Below, piece after piece: positions 26,295 to 38,428 of a stretch of DNA of 64,000 nt. The stretch's first letter is position 1. Each line of letters opens with the position of its first letter. The notes under the pieces are model-generated. The model did not search any database. It was not told the origin of the DNA and worked only from the letters and a program-made list of their open reading frames with translations. The DNA is from Cloeon dipterum (lineage: Eukaryota > Arthropoda > Insecta > Ephemeroptera > Baetidae): the NCBI RefSeq assembly GCF_949628265.1, contig NC_088790.1, positions 18,232,545-18,296,544 of the forward strand. The letters are read 5' to 3'. The translations under genes were made by a program, and so were the position numbers.

Positions 26295-27113
26295 TAGTGC
26301 GTTCTTCGGGAGCAAATTTTTCTCCCTGGGAGTCCCGGTCCCGAAAAAATGTTTCCTCTGTTACCGGAATTTCCTGGTGCCCTTACCAAATATTTTTCCC
26401 GGGAATTCCCGCTCCCGACTCTTATTTCCCGATCCTTCCCGCTCCCGATTTCCCGCCAAAAATTTTAAAATCGAAAGTAGACACCAGCAATGTGCGTTGA
26501 TAATTTTTAATTCTTAGCTCGCATATTTACAAATACAAACTTACTATGATCTTTTATTTTTCCGTGTTGAAGTTATAAATTATACTTTTCTTTGATAAAA
26601 AATCCACGGAGGCAATTTTTACTGGTCAACGTTAAATACTAAGTTTTAAATAAAATTCAATTTTCTGTAGATGCAGAAATTAGTAAAACTAAACCTAAAA
26701 AACTGCATTTGATTTAGATCAAGAACTTTTCTCCCGACTATTTTAAGTGGCGTGAATCATCAATGAAAGAAAATTCTGTATTCTGTAACATTTTTAGTTG
26801 TAGTGAATGACAAAAATGAAATATTACAGCTTGAACTCCGCAAATTGAAATTAGGACAGTTCATAAAGTTATCAAACCGTGAAAAATATCTAATATACAA
26901 AACATTCCTAGCAATTTTTTAATCATTCTAGGAAAATTAAAAGCGAGTTGTGAATGTGAATTTTGACTAGGTTCCCGGGAATTCCCGCTCCCGGCAAAAC
27001 TTTCCCGCTCCCGTCCCGACCGTGGCTCCCGCCTAAAAATTTGGGTCCTGGCGCCGGGAATTCCCGGGAGATTCCGGGAGTCCTGAGACATTCCCGTCCC
27101 GGCGAACGCACTA
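26295..27113. mobile_element. hAT-type non-autonomous transposon (MITE-like), 819 bp
   Basis: The ends are perfect 10-bp inverted repeats, TAGTGCGTTC at 26295 and GAACGCACTA ending at 27113. They are flanked by identical 8-bp direct repeats GTGTGCGC at 26287-26294 and 27114-27121. An 8-bp target duplication with a TAGNG terminus is typical of the hAT superfamily. The subterminal parts are full of CCCGCTCCCG/CGGGAGCGGG-type motifs and include a 22-bp exact direct repeat (26396-26417 and 26972-26993). The middle is AT-rich with no transposase frame, so it would need a transposase supplied elsewhere. Confidence 0.85.
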
Positions 27114-27121
27114 GTGTGCGC
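27114..27121. repeat. Right target-site duplication of the hAT-type element
   Basis: GTGTGCGC, identical to 26287-26294. Confidence 0.85.
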
Positions 27122-30100
27122 ACAAGGCATCGGCACGTTTGACGAGCTGTCGATACTTTTACAACATACAAACAGCAGTATAAACCCTTTAGGTGCGTCT
27201 TCAAACCTGACTTGATTTGCCTACGTTAGAGCTTGTTTATCAAAAAAGAACAACTGCAAGATCCAGAACAGGTGTTATTTTTTGGAACTCGGATCTGCTC
27301 AAAATGACAATAGACATCTTAAGGTATAGAAATACTGATTTCGAAAATGGAGCACTGAAATCACAGAAGCCCCTTTTATGGGAAACCGTTCGAACTATTT
27401 TTTTTTTAATTCCTGAAAAAATATGTTTCTCTAATACAATTTCCTGCCCAATTCAATATTGACTGTGATATGTAAAAAATGTGTAAAATAAACTAGTTTC
27501 TTGTTGCTTAAAAATCACCGGCTTTATTCAACTTCAACTTTAGCTTTTGGCAAGTCTTAAGAACAAATATTTTTTCTTGGAGGCTAAAGAAAAGATTACC
27601 CGTGAATAGGGGCAGCACAAGTAGCCAAAACCTCGGTTGAGATAAATCATTCAAGCCCAAGAGAAACCTGTTTTTTTAATCTCACAGTATTCCTCAAGTG
27701 AAAATTAATAAAATAAATTTTAAGAAATATGGATTTTTAAACTCTAAATGAAAAAAATGTGTAGGGAAAGCTGACCATTTTTATTAAAAAAAATCTACTC
27801 TCCGAGGAATGCAGGGAATTTCCAAACCCAATTTCCCCCTGTCGATGCCCAAAAAGTGGTGTGCTGATGATTTATGCTCCACATAATCGTCGGGCACAAG
27901 CAAAAAGAGTCCATTATACACCGCAGCGCTTTCAGAGTTTATCTAAAGGCGCATAATTCACACACACGGCGCGCCGCGGGCCGCGTTTTCCGTGGCGCGC
28001 GTATATTTTCGCTTTTGTGGACTGCGACGGGGGCGTGAATCGGTCGTCAACGGCGCACACCTGAGGATGCAGGCGGACAAAAGCGGCCGAATCAATGGGA
28101 CACGCAGGGAGAGAAAAGGGAAGGAGGCCGCACGCTGCGCGCAAAATCAATGACCGCCGGTCGTGGGAATGAACCTGTGCGCTATGCGGGGCAAAAATTG
28201 TTGGCATGCCTTTCCAGGAGAGAGAAAGAGAGAGAGAGAGAGTGAATGGATGAGCCCTGTTGGAAGGGACGGCGGGCACACAGGTGCGTCAAAGCAAAAT
28301 GCGTGTCAATTATGAGGGTATTCACCGTGTGCCCTCTAGAAAGGGAAATTCATTTTCAAATCTGCGCTGCGCACAAGAGGTGCTATTTAGCTGGGTCAAA
28401 TTTGCAATTACGCTGCTGCTGAGGACAAAATTACTAGAGACGTCAGGTTGGGGCACATTAACTGTGCTTGAGATCAATTCATTATATTCAATTAAATATT
28501 GGTCCATGAGTTAAAACTAATATGTCATTTGACTGGGGATTTCTAATTGTATGATAAATATTATAAAGAAAACAATTTTTATGGTGGGCTGGGAAAAATA
28601 ATGCTGAAGGTTTTTCAAAATAATGTGTCTCTTTTAAAACAAAATTTTGAATTTTAAAAGCCAAATTATATTTTACATTTTCCGATCACATTTCTCGCCA
28701 GCAAAATAAAAATTTAATGATTCCATTTTTCATTGAAATATGAGCTTGAAGGTCCATATTAAGATGAATTAGAACGTAACCTTTTGGTCCACAACTTTTT
28801 CAAAGCTCTGAATTTTTGCTGAAACGTTTTAAAATTGTTGGATCCGATTCATACTTATTTGATGCTCCAAATTAGGTCAAATAAATTGGTTATGTTTTAT
28901 AAAGATAGTATTAAAATAATTACATCGCAAATCTATCATATTTTCTAAGCATATAATATTCCTCTTTTCCCATTTTCTTATGTTTGATTAAATGGTGCAG
29001 AAATTCGAATAAGAATTACCACCATTCATAGTAAAATCTAAACTCATGGTTGCAGTTTGGCCTGAAACCCTGCTCTGCAACTAGAAAAGTCACATCGCAG
29101 CACAAGAAAATCTTAAGATTGCTGTTTTAAATTGTAGAATCTAGAGCAGTGCTGCTTTAATTTTGCTGTTTTTATTTCAAGTCGCTCAGCATGCTAAACA
29201 TCTTTGATTCGAAGAATCAACAGTTTTAAGCGCAGCACCATGTCATTAAAAGCACGCAAGCTCCGTAAACGCTCTTAAAAAGCGTACGCACCATTAACGA
29301 GGCGTTTTACAAACCCAAGGCGCACGAGCTCCAGCTTGCAGTCGCTGCTTGACCCCCTTTCCATCTGCATCTGCCACACGCCGACAAATTTAATTCGCGG
29401 GACACTCACCAGCAGCAGCGACTGCATTTCATTCCACCCCACCCCGTTCCTTGCTCCAGCCGACGCAGCGAGACATTTAATTTTATCATCCGCGCACCGC
29501 TGCCGCTGTTGTGTGCAACTTCCAACCCTATATACGCACACACGCACACACATATTAATTCCGGGCTGCGTTTGCACCCCTGCTCCAGTCGTTTGTTTGT
29601 TTCTACTTTTCCTTGCTTTACCGCATTATGCTTCCACGGCAACCGGCAGAGTGAGAGATAAAAGGGGCTAAATCTCGCTTTCGCATGTAGGTGTTAACTT
29701 AATACGCAATGTCACCACCTTGGCAAGGCGTTGATTTGCACGGCCCTGTAAAAATGGAATATTTATTTATAGAAGAGTTAACACACAAGCGTGTTAAAAG
29801 ATTTAGCAGTGTGCCAAATTAATTGAATCTGGGTTTTTTTAATAGATCCTTTCCATACTCTTGTTGAAAACAACACAATTAAGCCGATTAAACAGTGTTA
29901 AAACGTTTTTAGTAAAAAAGACACGTGGGAAAAATCAAGTTTTGCTCGTATGAGGAAAAATTGACTAAATTTAAACCAGATAATGTAAGGAAAAATGGAA
30001 GTCAAAATTTGATTATTTGCTAGTTTTATGGCTCATATTTTTGCAACGTTTAAAACAAATAATCTTGTCTTCTCCATATGCAATTAAAAAACTTGATATG

Positions 30101-33100
30101 CTTTAGATTCACCTTTCCCTGTTTATTTTTTAGTATAGCTTTTATTTAATTTTTCTGCTTCATATTTCGATAAGACACCAAGAGAAACATAATTTTTTTT
30201 ATATAATTAAGGATTCGATGATAGAAGAAGAATTAAACCGCGAACTCTCCCTGTTGTGCAAAGGTCATAATATTTTAGAACTGCAGTGAACGGAACTATA
30301 GCAGCAAAAAATATGACCTTGGACCTTTCAGTCACGAGGTATATTTGATTTATGAGTTCTAAAATTTAATTTCTGCCTCAAATTGTAATTTAGATCACAA
30401 CAAATTTACTGCACACTAAAGGGCTCAAAAATGTTATATTGTGCTCATGATATGCAATCGAAATTCAGTTCAATCTTATAAACAAATTGGTGGGTTTGGA
30501 TCATAGTTGCCTCTATGTGTTGACCGGCAACAAAGGGCGAATTTAACGCTGAAAGCTTTCACAAACAAAACATAGACGAATAAAGAAAATCATTCTTCAA
30601 ATGCAAAATCGTGAAAGCAGCCAGATGGAAAGCAGCGTCGACAAAAGGCAAAAATCGTATAATTTATCACCGTGCGAGCACACTGCTGAATGCTCCGCGG
30701 TTCACCGATATCAAGCTTCTGCTGAGCGTATACGTAATATTTTCAATGGCCGACCTCGGTGGTGGTAAATCATCGCTCATTTATTATTTACACACGCAGA
30801 CGCAGGAATAGATATCAAGACGTCCCGCTGCGATTCGCTCGCCGCGTGTATTGCGGTCGGCCGCCCTTTCTCGCGAGCTTGTTGCATTGTGCGTGTGAAA
30901 AGGGTCTGTTTCGACTTTTTGTCACCCGTGATTGCCAGCGAGACCTCCCTGCTCGACGTTTTCCATTCATCCTCGTGCGCATTCAAATCGTCTCTGATAG
31001 TCGATTCTCAAGCGGCAGATGAGACGATGAGCTATGCTATATCTTTTTCAATAAAATGCATGCGATCGTAACGGTGGATCTGTGTGGTATAGCAGAGATA
31101 TTCTCTTCACTCCAACCAAATGGAAGGCGCTGAGTTTACACAAAATTTCCACTTCATTGCAATAAAAATGCTGCCCATACTGTTTAAAACAATTCACCTT
31201 AAGAACTTTGAATTAACAATGAAGACTTTTATTGCGATAAATTTGTTTTGCAAAGGTTTTCATAGTAGTTTGGAGTCTAATTTAAAACAAATTTGATGTT
31301 TTTGTTAATTTTTATTTTAAATTGCTCCTAAAAATTACTTTTATATATTTATCTCTTGCACTTCTTGGTTTCTGAAGCATAAAGTCACACTTTATTTGCT
31401 AATACACAATTTATTCTTAAGAATTATAAAGATTAAATTCAATTTAAATTATTAATTTATCAAAATAGTCATCATGAGTATAAAAATTAAAATAATGGAA
31501 ATCAGGTTTAGATCTTAAAATTCACTTGTGGTATGTGCATAATTAAAAAGTCTTAACCCTTTTTTTATTACACTATCACGTCATCAAGAGATTTTAATGA
31601 AATATGAAGTAACATTATGCGTGTTAACCATGATGAATCAATATGTTCTATCTCAATGTTAATCTGAGGACTACGATGGTATTTGATTTAAATGTTTTCT
31701 CATATTCAGAAAACTAAATGAAAAGGAAATTTTTTAAATATATTAAGTATGAAATATAAACTCAACCAAATTATTTAATCAGATATTTAAAAAAGTTATT
31801 TACAATAATTTTAATGTTAAAATCGTGTCGCACTAAGTTAATTATTAATCTATTAGGTAAACATAAAATTTGATAAAAAGTAATTTTAGAGAGTAAATTT
31901 TTATTGATGGAGCTGTTTTTGATATGCATATGTGGCTTACAGTAGTAAAAAATGTCGAAAACTTCGAAAGTGCTTGAGGGTTTCCATCGGCAAAGTAGAA
32001 TTTAATGGCCACGGGAGGACAAGTGTGTGAGTGAAGTGAGTGGAAGACAACTTCACCTTTAAGGCGGGAGCGTCCAGCACAGCATAGTGACCAGAGTGTC
32101 TTTTTGTAAAGAAATTCGCGTCGTTATTCTCAACTTCACTTCATCCAAGTCAGTGGCACGCTATCGTATGTGCTCTGAATGCAAACACGCACCGACCGGC
32201 ATTGTATTGCCGCACACTTTCCAAATGCGCACGGTTTTTTTATTCAAATCAGTGCGAAAACTGCCGGGCTTGCTATAGCGCAGCGCAGGTCGCTTTTTGC
32301 CTTCATTGAATTATGCATTTTCAGCCCGGTGGAAAGCTTTCTGTCCGCTTGAAAAATGGCTTTTTCGAAATTCTATCTGCACAAGTTTTTACCCCCAATG
32401 CGTCGTGAATTTCCGAGAAGTGAAAGCGTTGCTGAGTGCTAAGTTATGAAATAGAGGGAGGAAATTCAAAATCATGACAGATGTGGAAAATTCTGCTGCA
32501 AGAGCAGATAACTCTGGATTATATGATAAAGTTAAATTAAGGTTGGGGGAAATCGAGTTGAATGTGAATGCCAACCAAAATGATAGCAATTTCTTTGAAA
32601 TTCCAGGCGATGAAAGCTGGAAGCAGCCGCGAGTTTGGTTTTATTCCCGTTACTATTCGTGAAATTGTAATAAGCTGCAATGTCGCTCTCTATGAGAATT
32701 TAAAACGAGCATCGCACTACAATATGCATGAACTTGAGGCGCTTGCAGCCTTTCTCCCGCGCCTTCTCTTATTTTCTCACTCAAACACTTCGCCGGCCTG
32801 TGCGCCTCTCTTTGAAGCTGGTGATTCAAGGAATGGTAATTGTGCTCATATGATGTCGCGTGCCTTACTTGGCGTTTGAAGTTGCGATATTTCATAGCTC
32901 CAAATGAAAACGTTCTCTTGGTCTGACAGCTGCAGGCAAGCGAATGTATATTATTATCCACGACAGAGCATACTTGTGGCATAGCTTCAGAGGCGAAAAG
33001 TGCATACTCTCTCGCTAACTCCTCGGAGATGGAGCAAATAACTAAAGTGGGCGTTTTTCATACTGCTTGGTGACAGATGCGCTTCTTGCGAATGGGTTCG

Positions 33101-36100
33101 AGTTCATATTTGATGAAAGTCTGTCAGAAAGATATAAAGCAGGCAACGTTACGTGGCTGGTGCGGCCAACTTGGTTGTTTCAAGCACCTTAAAAATTGGA
33201 AATTATTAAAGAGTGGACACCGATAATAAAGTCACCTTCATTCTATTTATAAATATTCTTAATAGAAAGATAATTATTACTTGGTGAGATTGCTGATTTC
33301 CTGATCAGGTTGGCCATGATTTACGCGTTGACTGTTTATACAATTCAAGAGTTTCGTCCTTGAAAGCAAAGGCTAATTCATGCAGCAACTAGGCGTTAGT
33401 ATAATGAAAATGAAAATGCAGTTGACGTTACTGCAGTAGCAGCTGCAGGAGATTATTGCAGTGCAAATAAACACTGTGCAAGTCTCCAAGAGTGCTCTAG
33501 GCCAAGAGCAAACATCTCTTGCCCACTTGCCTACACTTTCACACATCTTAGTGAGGAAAAACAATTTTTAATGTTTAATAATATTCAAATTTCCGGACAT
33601 TTTCAATTTTTAACACAAAGAAGAGGACCTCGCTAGGATATTTTAGTATAAAGTAGAACAATTATTACAAAATGCATGTAACAAGGTGAGATGCGAAACA
33701 TCATTTCGCATATATTATTATAACAAAAAGGGGAATAAATAAAGTGTGTACAAAAAATTGCATTGTATACACAAGGAAGTTTTTTAGAGAAATTTATACA
33801 ATTTTTAATACAAAATGTGACGAAATAAATAGCAATGCCGATCTTTATATTTATATATATACACACAAATTTTTATCGCTATCCCAAAAATACTCAACTT
33901 AATGTATCCAGCTTGGGTCATTATCGTAATGACTCAATATAAATGCAAATCCACGTTCCAATCCAGACATGAGTAGCCATAGTTTTACGGTTTGTTCATC
34001 CACATAAGCCAGATGACTGGATTTTTGTCACGCTGCAGTAAAACAGAGGCCGTAAATACCACTTTGCTGCTTATACTTTCAACACAGCAGCACGCTGAAA
34101 TGATGCAGATATTGGCGTCGATTGAGCCAGAGCGCGCATCGGATTAATATTATTTTGCCATATATAGCGCACTATTGGAACTCCATGCGCATTACCAACG
34201 CAGCGATAAAAAAAAGCAAGGACTGCATAATAATCTATGGGGTGTTGATATTGAACTGATATGCGAGAGGCACGACAGAACGAGACGGCTTGCAGTCCAT
34301 AAATTTACTGCATTAACAAAACGAATGGAAAACAGTCGTAAATTTTATATATTGCACGAACGAACCAATAATCTGCAAGAGCTAATGATATGCCACATGC
34401 CACCATCGTTGTGTATTTTTGCGTAATGACTCTGTTACTGCAACAGAAAAATGTGTCACGACTGCAGCTATAAATTCACCGTGTTGTACCTGCGGATGTT
34501 TTTCCGGACTAAAAATACTCGGTATGAAAATATTCTGATTTTTATCTACATTCTAACTAGTGGATTCGTTACGTTTGGCTGTGTATAGTTTTTTGAGCAA
34601 ATATTAAAGATCTTGCAATAGTTGAAGAAATAAATCTTTCATTATTAAGTTTTGGAACAATTTACGGGTTGGACGAAATATAAAAATATTTCAACATAAA
34701 GATTTTTGAAAAAATTTCAAGCTATCCCTCCTCCAGAAGTATTGTAGTAATTTAGTGTGGATGTTCAGTGACCTATACACATATCTTTGTCTACAATCAA
34801 CATGAATTAACAATTATAAAAGCATTTTAGATTTCTCAAGCTTTGAAATCCTCAAAATAAACACATATTATCTGCAGTTTACTCACTAAGTGTGGAACTA
34901 AATGACCATTTTGATATTTTAAAATATTGGGCGCATTTGTTAAAAAGCGTCAAGAAGAAAACCAAATAAATTTCACACTGCAATTTTTTAAATTTTAAAA
35001 TGAACAAGGCTTTTGTTAAAACTATAGAACAAAATTTCAATTGAGGTTGAAAATATTTTATTCTAACTAAGTGGCGACCGTGAAGAAAGGGTGGAAGACG
35101 TGTCAAACTTCACCAAGCTGTTTATCAATCTTTGCATTCACAACATAGACGAGAGTAAATTGGATTTAAAAGGGCACGGTCCTGAAAGTGGTCTAATTCA
35201 ATTGCACGGGACGTTGTATTTGCCAAAATAATTTACTGCCAGAGGCGAGGCCAGCTGCGGGACGGTCGAACGGCCCACCCACAAGGCCGGGAGACGCATA
35301 ATGCATTTGAGATGGAAAGCATTCGCCTTTCCTCCAGGTTTGATTTATCCCCGCCGAAGGCAATAAATGGCTGGTTGATACACTCTTGACTCAACTGACC
35401 TCTCCACATCTGATATTCATTCAAAGAGCCCACAAAGGAGAGAACCAAAGGCGTAGAGTGTACAGTTTCCAAAATAGAGAAGCAGAGAAACGTGTCTTTA
35501 TTCCTCGCTGCGTTGTCGCTGTTTGTGAATGCGGAAGGTGTCCGACCGCCTGCCCTCTCTTTCTGCGTTTCGTTATTCTCGGCACAGTTAAGCAGCTTTT
35601 CCAAGCCCACGCAACCGATTGCAGAAATTCGTGCGGTTCTATTATACGCACAGTTTGCAAAAAAACCTGCTTAATACTTAAGCCCAGTTAGAAACTAATT
35701 CATTGCGCTCCACTTCGCCAAAAATTGCAAAGAGTGGGAATGGAAAAAAATTTTGCCCATGTTTTTCCCGTCCATACATTGTTAGTTTTCAGGTCACTAA
35801 TGTTGCAAAGATTTAATATTTAAAATATAGATTAAAAATTGTATAAAATTATTTAGTATACGCACACAGTCTTGTGAATAATTAAAAAATTGATTGATTG
35901 TTGCATTATTGTTTTATTAGTTAATACAATTTGTTAAGATTAAATCATATTTGTTGGGTAAAATGTTCATTTAGACAGCAGAGTATTTAACGCTTTTCTT
36001 TTCCTAGTCTCCATTGATTGTTTTCAATACTTATTGCAGATGAATATTAATTTTATCAAGAGATATATTTGCTTAAAATATAATTTTTACATTGACAGTA

Positions 36101-37952
36101 AAAAAAAATATATCAATCGTAAGAGTGCACCGGTGAAGTTTAATAAATATTTCATTCATTTATAAAATCTGCAAAAAAATGATTTCGACTTAAATAGCGT
36201 GGCTCCCACAAAACTTTCCCCTTCTATTCCATTTAGAAATCAATGATTATTAGAAAATCGATTATCTATTGTGAAGTGCATGCATATTTTAAGAACTAAA
36301 GGGAATAAACAACAACCCCAAGAGCGGGCCAACTTCTCCTTGTGGAGAGGAGTGCATTACTTAGTTAATAAAGCAGGAGTATGTGTGTTCCTCTCCTTCA
36401 TCATCTTGATCTTAAGTGTGGCATGATATTCGTTCCCTTTATTGTCGGGAGCGAAGCATCCGAAGCACTCGAGAATTTCACAAGCAGCCAGCCATCCGTG
36501 CATTGTGTCGCGTTTTATCCGTCAACAAAGACGAAGTCGATCGGGCTGCAGTTAGGTTGGTTTATCTAGCCTTTCAAATCTGATTATGCTTGTTAAATCA
36601 GCCGGCTTAAATAAACTACCGGCAGACCACCCTGCTGCTCCGGAGCATGAATGAAATTGAATATATACTGAAGAAAAAAGGAATGCTGCTGGCCGATGGA
36701 ACGCGACGTGTGTCAAATTTATTGTCGCCCCGCTCCTTTCAGTTCCGCAAAGAAGGTGTAATCTGCGGTAATAGTGTATAGTTCGTCATGTGTTGAATAA
36801 AGGTGAGGGTGTCGTGAGGGCGGTGATTTATACGAATTAGACTCGATTGCTTGCCTTCTCCTTCTATAGAAGGAGATGCTTGAATAAAAGATTGATCTTT
36901 TTGAGGAGTTCCTTCTATTACTTCTCTTGAATCACGTCAAGCGCGATCATGGAAATTTTAATTAACTTTGTATGTATACAGCATTTTTTTCAAATTTGTT
37001 ATTTAACAGAGCACGCAGAAAAGTGACAGCTTTTGCGTTGGACGTGTGAAATCGGATTTCCCCGGGCGGTATTCCCGGCCCATTAAAATATCACAAACTA
37101 GTAGAGGAAAAAAAGAAAATCGACCACCATGCAACCTCCATTTCCAGTGTCCATCTCATTAATAATTCCGACATGCTATAGCACCAAAACAACTCTGCGG
37201 TGAATTAAATTCAAATCCTCCTACGGCGCGTGTACGCTCTTTACCAAGCTCAAAATAATGCACACAACGTAAAATAAAACCGGCACACTTCGTGGTGGTC
37301 GATGGGTAAATAAAGCAATTTTGGTCCCGCATGTTCAAATGCAGATTCGCCTTCCGTCGACGCGGTTGGGAAACAGCCATGTGCGTTTATGGCAGCAGGT
37401 AATACACCTCGCCGTCTATTTTTGTTTCGCTCGCTCAGGCAATAAAGAGGGTGGAAATAAAATGGAGGTGAATTTGGCGATCTTTGGAGCAATAAAATCG
37501 ACCGATGTGTGAAATGTACGGAAATTGATCGTAAAAACGTTGGCGCTAGGAAAATGGAATTTGATCTTTCAATTTCAAACTGCTCTTTTCTTTTGCTCTA
37601 GGTAGAACACTTGACAGGTTGTAGAAGCAGGTAGGACCTCTTTAGATAAAAAGCACAATACTCAGAGGTAAACATGGGAAATGCCAATTAAAATATCTAT
37701 CTAAAAATGAGGCATAATTTTTGTTCGATGAATTTTTAAGAATTTTTTTAACACGAATAGTATCCATCGCGTTTAAATGACGCATACTTGCAAATAATCT
37801 CGAAATTTCCCAAAAAATCTGAGCCTTAAAATCTTGTTTTACATTTGTTTAAACCTCATCTACTCAGCATATTCCGTGGGATATAAGCTCACCGAGCTCA
37901 CCAAAGTCTCAATAACCACGCCGAGCGGACAACGTACTTATAATCCTCTTAT
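27122..37952. other. Intergenic DNA without a supported gene
   Basis: About 10.8 kb of AT-rich sequence with GC-richer islands near 27960-28170 and 29400-29540. A short GA-rich run lies at 28220-28242 and a 20-bp palindrome at 36857-36876. Open frames are short and unrecognised. Confidence 0.6.
36857..36876. repeat. Perfect 20-bp palindrome
   Basis: TCTCCTTCTATAGAAGGAGA is its own reverse complement. Confidence 0.9.
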
Positions 37953-37958
37953 TTTATT
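37953..37958 (-). promoter_or_regulatory. Candidate polyadenylation signal of the lectin gene
   Basis: AATAAA on the minus strand, 72 bp beyond the stop codon. Another AATAAA overlaps the stop itself. The choice between them is inferred. Confidence 0.4.
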
Positions 37959-38029
37959 ATTGTGAGGGAACAGAATATTGAAAACTGATATTGAGTTCCG
38001 AATTTATTCAATGTAATTTCCAATAAATT

Positions 38030-38428
38030 TTATTTCTTTTCACAAAGTACTCTCTGAGGGTCAGTTATCCAATGTGTGGTTGCTTTAGAAAGGTCTGTTG
38101 AGTCAAGCGAACCACACCAACCCGCCGAGTCCGATGGCAATGCAGACCATTTTACTTGTGACTGATCGAAAGGGGAATTATTGACCCATTTCCAAACATT
38201 TTTGGTGATGTCTTTCCTGAGACCAATTGTCAATTTTCCACCATTGTAATTCAGTGCTACAATTAGAGTATTTTTAATCATTAATTGAAAAATAATTGAA
38301 CTTGTACCGCTTGTTATTGCTGTGTCTTTCAAAGCGTCTGTAATTTTTTTGAAATCAGCAGCATTTGCAATGCATAGAATAGAGTATCCCTTGCTAGTGC
38401 ACCAACTTGGGCCACTGTCACAAAGCAT
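38030..38428 (-). CDS. Mosaic lectin last exon, lectin-like domain 3
   Basis: Encodes 132 residues and a TAA. Recognisable parts are GYSILCIANAADFKKITDAL, the VWKWVNNSPFDQ core, KWSALPS, GWCGSL and the terminal VLCEKK. The penultimate conserved Cys before the C-terminal Cys is absent, while extra cysteines lie near the N-terminal end (MLC, SWC). The acceptor, GAAAG at 38429, has a weak pyrimidine tract; TGACAG, 14 bases further in, is an alternative but breaks the phase. Confidence 0.78.
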   Translation of the reverse strand: MLCDSGPSWCTSKGYSILCIANAADFKKITDALKDTAITSGTSSIIFQLMIKNTLIVALNYNGGKLTIGLRKDITKNVWKWVNNSPFDQSQVKWSALPSDSAGWCGSLDSTDLSKATTHWITDPQRVLCEKK

